Part shown: positions 1-7,621 of the stretch, in pieces | How positions within the stretch are numbered: the stretch's first letter is position 1 | Layout: each line of letters starts with the position of its first letter | From: Fragilaria radians | Lineage: Eukaryota > Bacillariophyta > Fragilariophyceae > Fragilariales > Fragilariaceae | Assembly: GCA_900642245.1 (NCBI GenBank) | Contig: CAAAJI010000378.1 | Span: 1 to 11,895, forward strand | DNA: 11,895 nucleotides | Direction: 5' to 3' | The notes under the pieces: model-generated | Told to the model about the DNA's origin: nothing | Database searches by the model: none | What the model saw: the letters and a program-made list of their open reading frames with translations, nothing else | Position numbers and translations under genes: made by a program

Positions 1-77
1 AACTTTCCCCCCTCATATGGTAAAGAGATATACTTTTGTTTTGCTCTTCTCGTTTTCAAAACCCAATGCGAAAAATG

Positions 78-1816
78 TTAAATATTTAAACAGCATCGCC
101 ATAGCTTCCAAACAAAGAAAATAGACCAAAATATAAAACTCAACGATGCCAATATTAGAGCTGAATGAAGTTGTTGATCTTCGACTGCACCAAAGACAGG
201 TAGGCCTGTTCGGATATCGAGAGGGGTATCATCATCCAATGCATTTAAATTCATCTCATTTTCTCTGGAACCTCCGGCAGGTTGAAGTAATGATAAGGCA
301 GGTGCCGATTGTGGAAACGATAGATTATTGTCATTGTCGTTGCCATCAAAGGTTGTATCTTGTAATGCGGCACGTAAATCTTGGACGGCAGTATTCAAAT
401 ATTCATTATCCTTACGAAGGATCGTAATCTCTTCTTCCATGCTCCGAAGTTTGTTGGTTATATAGGTTAACTTCTGTTGAACGACACCTTGATTCTGAAA
501 CAGATAGGAATGTCGTCGCTCAGATATGACAAAATCTCCAGGTTTCAGAGTCCCATCTTCTGTTTCAAAGCTCCAGATAGTTTGTTGTGTATTCGTTTGG
601 ACCAAAAGATCTAATCCTTCCAATCCTATGGATCGTAAGTGCTCTGGAACTGGTATCAGTCCAAATTGTGTCTGACATTGCCCAATATACGATGGTTCCA
701 AGAGTGCTCGCAAGAATGCCAAAAGTAATCCCTGTGCTTCTCCTGACAAATGCAACCATTCTCGCATGACATAAACCTGTTGTAAGAGAACTATGGGCCA
801 AGTATTAGGACCAGGTTGAAAGATTGGGTTGTCACCTGCGGCTGACCAATCTTGTGAGGAATTCGTCACAGAGATTCCCTGATCGACTGCTGCTAATATT
901 CCGTTCAAGGCATTGGATTGGTATGATGTTCGGTAATGTCCCTCTTGATTTTGTAATGGTACTTCTTGTAATCCAGGAGTGGAGTGTGCCACCTCTAGAA
1001 AGCCAATGGAATAGGGAGTGTCGGAAATACAATGTGCCATCCCCTCAGGACAGCGAATCACTCCATCGGGCCATGAGATTTCATCGTCAACAAGATCTTG
1101 GGGCCATTCTTCTGGACAGGATAGATGCAAGTACTAAGGTAAAGATGTAGATTGAGTGAGAATAGAAGTATCCATGAATTAAAATCAAAAAACTATGCAT
1201 GTTAGTTGCTTGAACGACTCGATGTCTCTGAACCTACCTCTGTAAATGCCAATGTGATTTCTGAAAGTGAGGAGGGATGAAGAGGGACAATCGCATGCGG
1301 AGACATATCTTGCATCAATGGATTTTGTTCCAGAATCACATGATTCTTCCATGACTTGATGTTACGTCTAAATATTTGTGCAATCATACAGGATGTCAAA
1401 TTTAATTGTGTAACGCCCGGAATGTTATGATAGAGTGCCACTGGAGAAAGTACATATGGAAAGTGAAGAACATCCATTCCATCTTTTTGTTGTAAGGTTT
1501 GATAAATCAAACTGGGAAGTGGTCGATGTCCTGCACCAAAGTCAATACTTCCTGTCCTTGCCGATTGTAAGAATTCCATTTGTCCCTCCGTTCGATTGTT
1601 AATTTCACGATAGGTTAAACGAGTTGGAACTTGTGCACGATCTTGTAGGATCTCCATAATTAATTCCAAACAGGGCGCGGCTGCACCAGAACCTGTAATC
1701 GAAATCACACCCTCGGAACCATAGGATGCCGCGGCAGCCACAATTGCATAATGGTCGGACTGATATAATAGAAGTAATAGTAATAGTAGAAGTCGTAGTG
1801 GTACGTTCACAATCAT
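78..1816 (-). CDS. PstS-like substrate-binding protein with coiled coil and C-terminal membrane anchor (two exons)
   Basis: The gene reads as two exons, complement 1238-1816 and 78-1133, giving about 544 residues. I chose the ATG at 1816 because it starts a clean signal peptide (a run of nine leucines, then a small-residue AAAA stretch near residue 30). The frame stays open to 1978, with other ATGs at 1873 and 1978. Residues about 37-370 follow the PstS/PBP fold: a GSGAAAP start, IDFGAGH (91-97), HFPYVLSPVALYHNIPGV, an IKSW segment, FTEYL across the splice, SIGFLEVA, and a TWPI segment followed by a helix and a GLIPVPE end. A charged coiled coil spans about 407-451, an acidic/Asn-rich linker follows, and one hydrophobic helix (516-535) precedes a nine-residue basic tail. 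This predicts a type I membrane protein with the binding domain in the lumen or outside the cell. Phosphate binding is known for the family, but the usual RxDGSGT loop is replaced here (180-188), so the ligand is uncertain. No clear plastid ASAFAP motif is visible. Confidence 0.85.
1134..1237 (-). other. Spliceosomal intron, phase 0, in the PstS-like gene
   Basis: On the minus strand the donor is GAG|GTAGGT at 1237 and the acceptor is ACCTTAG| at 1134, giving 104 bases. The length is not a multiple of three, and reading through gives eleven non-conserved residues and a stop. Splicing joins ..LAFTE to YLHLSC.., which rebuilds the FT-x-YL segment expected at this place in PstS-type proteins, and puts the second half of the fold in frame. 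The pyrimidine-rich stretch before the acceptor (tctcactcaatctacatctt) fits a 3' splice site. Confidence 0.85.
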
Positions 1817-2085
1817 GGTCGCATACCCGAAGTTAGACTTTCGTGGAGTAACAATAGAAAAAGGATGATTCATCCTAAAAATGAGGATGGTATTCTTGTA
1901 CTTTCTATAATTTCGGCATGAACTTTTAACATAATTTCGCTGATGTGTGTTCAGTGCAAACGATAACAGTCTTTTCACAACATAACAGTGAGTAGTCGAT
2001 GGACGATAGCCGAAATTTGGTCCGTTGAGTCATGTGAAGAAAAAGCAAAGACATCCTAACGCGCACATTTTGATGAGAGTAGCAA

Positions 2086-2274
2086 ATCTGATATGGCACT
2101 CATTCCAAACTTCCGTAAATCAAGATCTATAATCTATGATTATATCTTCAACTTGAGGGAAGAATGCAGATGGATTTGAAAGACTTTTCATACTGATCAA
2201 TCTATATATATATATATAACCATGGAAGCGCTATGTTGAGTGATGAATAGACACAGATGAAAATTATAATCAAA
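2086..2274. repeat. Diverged tandem duplication, copy A
   Basis: The copy starts at an ATCTGA-like word and ends at ATCAAATT. It shares ordered blocks with copy B (2312-2496): ctcattccaa, gtaaatca/gtgaatca, tctatgatta, acttgagg-aagaat-cagatgga, a near-exact ttgagtgatgaatagaca, gatgaaaa and atcaaat. The offset is about 222-226 bases. Copy A carries a (TA)8 run at 2203-2218, where copy B has unrelated sequence. The shared blocks show no coding frame. Confidence 0.8.
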
Positions 2275-2311
2275 TTCCAACATGCCATTAAGGACATACA
2301 AAAAATAATTG

Positions 2312-2496
2312 ATCTGAAATGAAGCTCATTCCAACCTACTGTGAATCAATATCTATCTATGATTAAGTCTTGGACTTGAGGCAAGAATACAGATGGAATT
2401 TTTAAGAATTTACTTACTGTTCTATCAACATGTGCATTCAGCCAAGGATGCTTTACGTTGAGTGATGAATAGACAAGGATGAAAAATGCAATCAAA
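2312..2496. repeat. Diverged tandem duplication, copy B
   Basis: This is the second copy of the block at 2086-2274, in the same orientation and about 37 bases after it. Substitutions and small indels are spread along its length, so the duplication is old. The best-kept part is the 18-base ttgagtgatgaatagaca segment near 2457-2475, which differs little between the copies. I see no third copy beside it. Confidence 0.8.
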
Positions 2497-2776
2497 TGTT
2501 AGAAGGTTTCTATCATTGGATATTGCATACTGCTGTATCCTATTGTAGCCTGATGTATCTTCAACTCTTGTGCAGAGTTGGAGTGAAACAAAATATTTGA
2601 ATCATAGTAACCTCCATTAAAATTGCTATAGCAGTCCTGAAAGGCATTACTCATCCATTCCATTTATGAGCAATATTTATTCATTGCTAAATGCGTCTTA
2701 TGAAATGTTATTTAACATCTTCCAAAATTGTGGCAGAAATCTTAATTGTTACTGCCATGGAAAAGATATGTAAATA

Positions 2777-3066
2777 CAACTCACTTTCAGTGGTTGAGAA
2801 TTGTCTTTGGACTGTGTTGAGTTTCCGCAAATGAAACGATAAGACTTTTTTCCTGCTTAATTACTGCACCCAGCTGATGATCAGATGTATCCATATAGAT
2901 TAGAAAAGAATTTCTGATATCCGGGAGGGATAAAATTACCTTCCGTTCCAATACTGTTCTCAATTGCATAGCTTTTTTGAGCATTAGCACCTGGTTTGAT
3001 GCAACAGTAACTCTTATTTGTATCCAGTACTGTATTAAAGGCAGACCCTTCCATGGAATGGATCAT
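2777..3066 (-). mobile_element. Fossil of a Ty3/gypsy-type LTR retrotransposon pol gene (RNase H start)
   Basis: The minus-strand frame at 2787-2990 encodes the join between reverse transcriptase and RNase H of a Ty3/gypsy-type element. A VILSLPD segment (usually LxxPDF) is followed by IYMDTSDHQLGAVI, the place of the first catalytic aspartate (usually TDASxxxLGAVL). The next conserved block, with TTESEL carrying the catalytic glutamate, lies at about 2777-2821 in another frame, so there is a frameshift near 2822-2830. A second frame break sits near the T6 tract at 2973-2978, where the upstream frame (to 3066) takes over. Nothing after TTESEL is recognisable, and I found no LTR, reverse transcriptase YxDD or integrase. 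It is a dead fragment and makes no working protein. Confidence 0.75.
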
Positions 3067-3362
3067 GCCCTCAATCTTCCGTATTAGAAAAGGGTAACGT
3101 TACAGTAATTTTGATAAATGAAGCAGCTATTGAAACTCCATTTTTCTTGTCATTGGCAGATGTTGGAAAAGCCGATCCAGAAGTCAAGATAAAATTTTTA
3201 GCAATAAACATATTTCAAGCTATGAAGATTAATGTCACTGACTACTGCAAATGGTTAGGACGTTTTATGCCACTTAAAAGCTCCAAATCAGGCAGAAGTA
3301 ATCCAGATGAAAGTGGCGTGACTTTTTGGAAAGACAATTTGATAGTGCAAAGTCTTCATTAA
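3039..3362 (+). other. Unrecognised open stretch, possible gene or element remnant
   Basis: The plus frame is open for about 107 codons, from just after a stop at 3036 to TAA at 3360-3362, with no ATG near its start. Its translation is not low-complexity: it has a SLADVGKADPEVK segment, a KFLAINIFQAMK helix-like stretch and CKWLGRFMPL. I do not recognise the family. It lies next to the retrotransposon fossil but on the opposite strand, so it could be part of another decayed element, an exon of a lost gene, or chance. Confidence 0.25.
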
Positions 3363-4947
3363 ACACAGTCACTTACAAAAAATGCAATGAGATTATGGAA
3401 TGGCAGATAAATAATTCAATGACCCCTCCGGGTAAATGAATAAACATGATGGTTTCTATCTTATTGTAAATCTTTTGGATGAATTGATTGTTCAAAGAAA
3501 AGTATAAACCCTGAGGAAATAAGTAACAAAAACAGAAAAGAGCAGTAGTCCAAAAGTATATTGAAACATGCCCCCAATGACACCAATTGGTTCATTTGGC
3601 TTGAAGTTCAGTAAGTATTGCACGAAAAGACAAGCATTTGAAGAATTCTATTTCTGTTTTATCGGCGGATATCTAGTAAGACATAAGAAGAAAGTAGTCA
3701 AACAATGGATAGGTTGTAAGTAGAAAAATAGGTGCAAAATTTCATAGAATGGAATGGGAAGTGATTACTCAGAAAGATTTAATAGAAGTTATAAGTGCAA
3801 AACGAGATAGGTTGGGAAAGTTTACTGGAGGGGCTTATGAGTCATGAATTGCATGAAATTACAGCATTATTGAATAAAGCCACAAAAGGGAAATGACAAC
3901 GAGAGGAGGCTATGGAGGAAAATTATGAAAAGTAACATTGAGGAACTTTTAAGGCTACAAAAGTTTTTAAGTATCCAATAGATGTGTAAATTCATTCTTT
4001 AATTATCCTTGTACTAACAATAAGGGATCTCTCCGATATTGGTATACACATTACATATCATAGCCTATTAAATTAATTATGGATTTGCTATTGTCTTCTT
4101 GATTCATACGTCATGGTATATGATGTTGCAATCTAAAACAATTGTTGAAGAAGAACAACAAAATTCAGAAATGATTATAGAAAAGATAGCTGTGTTATTG
4201 CTGCTGTTTAGATAACAACGCAGATTCTACTTGGGAAACCATTTAGGAATGGTAATAGGATTCAAGAAGAATCGATTGAAAGTTCTGTTCTCTCCATTTT
4301 TCAGAAAGGCTAAGTTTAAGAATATTTTGAAGGGAATGAATTTACAGCAAGTACATGGAATATGAGATTTCTTACAGGGAAGGCCAATAGAAAAGAAGTA
4401 CTTTTGATATCAAAGTCCAAATAATTGGACTGCTGTCACAGTCTTGTCCAGTTCCTAAAACGAGTATATCTTTTCTGTTAAAGTCTGAGCTGTTTGAGTA
4501 TTGAATGTTTAACTATCTTCATAGTTTGTAATAAATTTCAATCTACTTTACAATAAAGTGGGATAATCGCTTTGTCTTCTGTATCCCCATCCTGAAAGTG
4601 ATTTTAAATTTCCTTTTCAATGATTTTCATGCCTTTTTATTTTCTCATTTTTCCAACTATTTTCTCAGTTTGTTGATTTGATAAATGAAAAGTATGAGTG
4701 GGTTCCAACATAGTATGCTTTTGTTAAGAAAGGTATAGCAAATAATAGTGCTAGGAAGATAGACTTGATCTAAAATATAGAAAAAAGGAATAGGCTGGAG
4801 CAATGCGTTCTGATATCGAGAGAAGTTTTCTAGCAAAGGTTTGGTTTAGTTGTGTATGTGATGTATATTTATTCGCATCATTTCTATCTCATGTAAACGA
4901 GTGTTGAAATTAAGGAATAGGAAACGATATTTCATTTTAAATCTCCC
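3363..4947. other. A/T-rich gene-free region between the element remains and RPA32
   Basis: No long reading frame occurs on either strand. A 52-codon plus frame (about 3570-3725, starting MPPMTPIG, with a basic VRHKKKVVK end) and a short one near 3740-3846 look like decayed coding sequence, but I cannot name either. The right end (about 4600-4947) is T-rich on the plus strand and should contain the 3' UTR of the minus-strand RPA32 gene. Confidence 0.4.
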
Positions 4948-5835
4948 CTACATGGCAAATTTGTAATTTTCTTCATTGATTGTGGAATAAATATGTCCCT
5001 CGGTTGCCAAGTAATCTACAGCAGCTCGAATTTCATCTTCCCGATGCATCCCCGCCAATTGTTGAACCAATCTAAATATCGGTGCTCCCACGGGGGATTG
5101 TTCTCCCTCCGTCTTGAAATAATGCATCACTCGCTCATTTAGAGAATTTGTTGACGATGATCCTAATGGTGGATTCGTAGTATTAGTAATACCACCCCCT
5201 GTCGTCATGGGACTTGCGACATGATGAAAGTTCATAGAGGCTGGTATTCCTCCAATTCGTTCTTGTTTCAAATGTCGTTCGGCGGAATAGACTACTTCCA
5301 ATAGATGATGAGTAATCATATCAGCCTGATTTACTTTCCGAATACAATGTGCCACAATACTCTTCTTTCCATCATAATCTTTTACTTGTCCAATGACACA
5401 TACATATTGAGCCTCTCGTGCTGCCTCCATCTTTTCTTCTTGAATGGCCGTACAGTCATTGTCATCCATCCATTGCTTCACTTCAATCAGACCTGTCCCA
5501 TCTTCAATTTCGTAGGCCATATTGGTCGACAGCGTTTCCACACTTCGGACCGCTCCGACGAGTCGTACATGATGCAAAGGCCGTCCATCTATCAGTGCCA
5601 AGGCTCCTGTTCCTTCTTGAGAGGATGTTGATGTTGCTGCCAAAAGCATACGGCATGTGACGGGTATTAATGTTTGTTCATTGTAAGCCTTACGAGGACC
5701 GATATTACCACCACCACCACCACCACGTGTTGGAGTACGTTGTGAGGATGATGACATTCCACCTGAAAATCCTCCTCCTTGGTTGGCGTTACCGCTGCCG
5801 TAGTCGCCTCCTTGATAATCCATACCTATCGACAT
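4948..5835 (-). CDS. RPA2: Replication protein A 32 kDa subunit (RPA2/RFA2)
   Basis: This 295-residue protein is the middle subunit of the nuclear RPA heterotrimer, which coats single-stranded DNA in replication, repair and checkpoint signalling. The order of parts is canonical. A Gly/Ser-rich N-tail (1-47) contains S31-Q32 and T34-P-T-R. The OB fold (DNA-binding domain D, about 52-180) has LIPVTCRMLL, HHVRLVGAVR, YEIEDGTGLIEVKQW and YVCVIGQVKDYDGKKSIVAH. The HHLLEVV helix pairs with the other subunits, a Gly/Asn/Thr linker runs about 205-230, and a C-terminal winged helix (about 231-295) ends GHIYSTINEENYKFAM. W122 and Y154 sit where human RPA32 has its DNA-contacting aromatics W107 and F135. 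The length is slightly above the usual 270-280, from the tail and linker. One exon is enough. The start is the first ATG; a second at 5823 would remove only four residues. An E2F-type palindrome lies upstream. Confidence 0.95.
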   Translation of the reverse strand: MSIGMDYQGGDYGSGNANQGGGFSGGMSSSSQRTPTRGGGGGGNIGPRKAYNEQTLIPVTCRMLLAATSTSSQEGTGALALIDGRPLHHVRLVGAVRSVETLSTNMAYEIEDGTGLIEVKQWMDDNDCTAIQEEKMEAAREAQYVCVIGQVKDYDGKKSIVAHCIRKVNQADMITHHLLEVVYSAERHLKQERIGGIPASMNFHHVASPMTTGGGITNTTNPPLGSSSTNSLNERVMHYFKTEGEQSPVGAPIFRLVQQLAGMHREDEIRAAVDYLATEGHIYSTINEENYKFAM

Positions 5836-6049
5836 GCATTACAGCCATTTTGAACTAGATGAGAAAAATGAAAAATGTGGTTGCTGGCTCCAACGAAACA
5901 TAAATCCTACGAATGACAATTCGTTCATACTAAACAGTGAACATGAATTGTACAAGATGACTATCGTACTCACCAAAATTCATGTTGGATTGGATGATAT
6001 ACAAGAAGCAAATGTCGTTTGGTTGTAATGGAGGGAATTTTATTGAGGA

Positions 6050-6063
6050 TTTGGCGCGCCAAA
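6050..6063. promoter_or_regulatory. Perfect 14-base palindrome matching a double E2F/DP site
   Basis: The sequence is TTTGGCGCGCCAAA, which reads the same on both strands, so each strand carries TTTGGCGC, a match to the E2F/DP consensus TTTSSCGC. It lies 215 bases upstream of the RPA32 ATG in otherwise A/T-rich DNA. RPA subunit genes are typical S-phase E2F targets in plants and animals. Control of RPA32 is the simplest reading; the divergent metacaspase starts over 1.5 kb away. Confidence 0.65.
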
Positions 6064-6075
6064 TGAGAATTTGAA

Positions 6076-6088
6076 AGAGAGAGAGAGA
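6076..6088. repeat. Short (AG)n tract
   Basis: An uninterrupted purine AG repeat of about 13 bases follows the E2F-type palindrome by 12 bases. GA tracts are common in promoters, but this one is too short to assign a role. Confidence 0.4.
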
Positions 6089-6186
6089 TAAATTGGTCAG
6101 GTGGAGTAAACAAGTAGAGTATGCAGTAAAAAGAAGGAATTTTGTTTCGATGTTATCTCTTTTGCAGGCTTGATTTGATGTACTTA

Positions 6187-6262
6187 TACATTAGATTTGA
6201 ATTTGCCCTCTACGTCCTATACATTACACTTGAATTTGCCCAACTTACATTTGAATTTGGCC
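6187..6262. repeat. Three-copy 22-base repeat with TTGAATTTG core
   Basis: Copies lie at 6187-6208, 6220-6241 and about 6241-6262. The first two differ by three bases (tacattagatttgaatttgccc against tacattacacttgaatttgccc). The third is more diverged but keeps the ACATTTGAATTTGGCC end. All contain TTGAATTTG followed by CC or GCC. Spacing is 33 then 21 bases. It sits between the two divergent genes, about 350-430 bases upstream of RPA32. Confidence 0.65.
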
Positions 6263-6709
6263 GCTCTCTATCCATCACAACTGCGGGTGCAACAGGTATT
6301 CGATTAACCTACGCTTCGTGGTAGTGATTAGATATCAAGATTCGCATACTTTCACACCAAAAGACCAACAAGATACATTTAATCATGAGGTGGAGAAACT
6401 CTTTTTCCTTATAATATGCTGAACGCATCCATATATTGTGACTCCTCTGGCAGTCTGCATCACAAAAAGCACTGATTTGAGAAATACCTTTCCTTTTAAT
6501 TTCCTTAATTCTTGCATATAATGTAAGGATTTAAACACTGCTTGCATCAGCAGTATAATTTCTAATATAAAAGGAATGAATATATTTCCCCCTATATCCT
6601 CAAGGTTTAGAATGACTGCATTTTCGAGGCAACCCAATGTGTCTACCAACTAAGTTACATTCAATCACCATTCCATCTTCCTTACTTACTCTGTAACGCC
6701 ATAATTTGT

Positions 6710-6715
6710 TGACGT
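6710..6715 (+). promoter_or_regulatory. TGACGT core, possible bZIP site
   Basis: TTGACGTGC at 6709-6717 contains TGACGT, the core bound by CREB/ATF-like bZIP factors and reported as a CO2/cAMP-responsive element in diatom carbonic anhydrase promoters. It lies about 0.9 kb upstream of the metacaspase ATG and a similar distance from RPA32, so the target is unclear. A single six-base match is weak evidence. Confidence 0.25.
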
Positions 6716-7312
6716 GCTACATTTCCCACTTTATGCAGTTATGTTGAAAGTGGTATGGCTTCGTGCTGTTTTTCATTGCATCATTTTACGGATATTCGTT
6801 ATGGAAATTCTTCGAGAGAGACTTCTGTAGGCAGATGAGGCTCATTTCTTCGTGAAATTTCAAACAATGATAATGTCCTTTCACCGTGAAAGTGCTTTTA
6901 AATGGATCTTAGGGAATGAAATGATCTCTTGGAATGAGCTTCATCCATGAGAGAACCGAATGAACCAATCCAAACATGTACACTTTACGTTTTTGTGAAG
7001 ATTCCTTCTCCAGTGTAGCCATATTCCCATTTATAGTATCATGCATTATTCTACACAACGTATCTTTATGATTGGCTTTGATAAATACTTCAGAGTGTAA
7101 TTAAAATCACTAGTGCGTTCTGCCCTTTCGAAAGTTTTCGAGGAGACATCTTATGACTTTTAATGTATTCTCATTTCTTAAAGCCGAACTTAAATTTGAT
7201 TTAAACAAGCCATTTTGTCTCGAAATGGATAATGTGATCACATTGCATTCATTGTTTGAGAATTTGCATAATTTTTTTTTAAATTTCATCGATTCTCAAA
7301 AGTTATTGGTGC

Positions 7313-7320
7313 TTACGTCA
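7313..7320 (+). promoter_or_regulatory. TTACGTCA, possible bZIP/CRE-like site
   Basis: The eight bases TTACGTCA (TGACGTAA on the other strand) are one base from the palindromic CRE TGACGTCA. The site is about 300 bases upstream of the metacaspase ATG. With a further ACGTCA at 7488-7493 it forms a pair of cores in the proximal upstream region. Confidence 0.35.
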
Positions 7321-7487
7321 CCTTGAAGCCTTAAGGATAGAGCTAACGAAAATGACCATGCTGTCGCAAGTGCGGTCAATTTTCTGACATTGGATCCCTA
7401 TTTCCTGGTATAATAAAAACAGGTATGGCTTTCTCTATATTCATGTATATTGTATATATTCATTCTGCTGTATCGATTTTGAGGTGC

Positions 7488-7493
7488 ACGTCA
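7488..7493 (+). promoter_or_regulatory. ACGTCA core, possible bZIP site
   Basis: GTGCACGTCAGC at 7484-7495 contains ACGTCA about 130 bases upstream of the metacaspase ATG. It is the nearest of three such cores in this intergenic region and is preceded by A/T-rich DNA with a TATATATT stretch near 7450. Confidence 0.3.
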
Positions 7494-7621
7494 GCTCGCC
7501 ATGATTAAAATATAGCGAGTATTTACCGTTCAAAACTACGTTGAAAAGTGTAAATCGCCAGCAGGCAATAGCCAAAACTTTCTCTGAATTCTATGGTTTC
7601 TTGGCACTCCAGTTGAAAGCT

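Larger units (their letters stand above)
1979..2780. other. A/T-rich spacer upstream of the PstS-like gene, no gene seen
   Basis: No reading frame here is long or recognisable on either strand. The stretch should hold the promoter of the PstS-like gene at its left end. Its main content is a diverged tandem duplication (2086-2496, listed separately) with a (TA)8 tract at 2203-2218 inside the first copy. I see no tRNA, no clear snoRNA and no conserved core-promoter motif. Confidence 0.5.
5836..7621. other. Shared upstream region of RPA32 and the metacaspase
   Basis: This 1.8-kb stretch separates two divergent genes and holds both promoters. It contains the E2F-type palindrome, the AG tract and the three-copy repeat on the RPA32 side, and three TGACGT/ACGTCA cores towards the metacaspase. 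No gene can be supported. A minus frame at 6383-6649 (88 codons, opened by TTG, with a hydrophobic IFIPFILEIILLMQAVF segment) is not a shadow of a known gene, but I do not recognise it and it lacks an early ATG. Small plus frames at 5834-6028 and 6142-6324 look like chance. Confidence 0.5.

Noticed and set aside
146..1150. Plus-strand frames of 60-108 codons over the PstS-like gene
   Set aside because: They are antisense shadows of a well-supported minus-strand coding region and have no recognisable features of their own.
1817..1978. A 54-residue N-terminal extension of the PstS-like protein from ATG 1978
   Set aside because: It is a basic stretch placed before a typical signal peptide. The ATG at 1816 leaves the signal peptide at the N-terminus, although transcript data could overturn this.
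2239..2554. C-box-like GTGATGA and D-box-like CTGA words in the tandem duplication, as box C/D snoRNAs
   Set aside because: No terminal stem pairs directly beside the boxes, spacing differs between copies, and no clear C'/D' boxes are present.
3530..3600. Plus-strand VVQKYIETCPQ-stop-HQ, reminiscent of the Cys end of a gypsy integrase zinc finger
   Set aside because: The resemblance covers about a dozen residues, includes a stop at a key position, has no upstream His pair or downstream catalytic core, and lies on the opposite strand to the RNase H fossil.
5305..6028. Plus-strand frames of 62-108 codons over and beside RPA32
   Set aside because: The first three are antisense to RPA32 (including a His run from the Gly-rich tail). 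The last, 5834-6028, is in the promoter and has no recognisable content.
7541..7621. A 27-residue N-terminal extension of the metacaspase from TTG at 7541
   Set aside because: There is no ATG in it, eukaryotic starts are almost always ATG, and the first ATG at 7622 gives a coherent lipid-modification signal.
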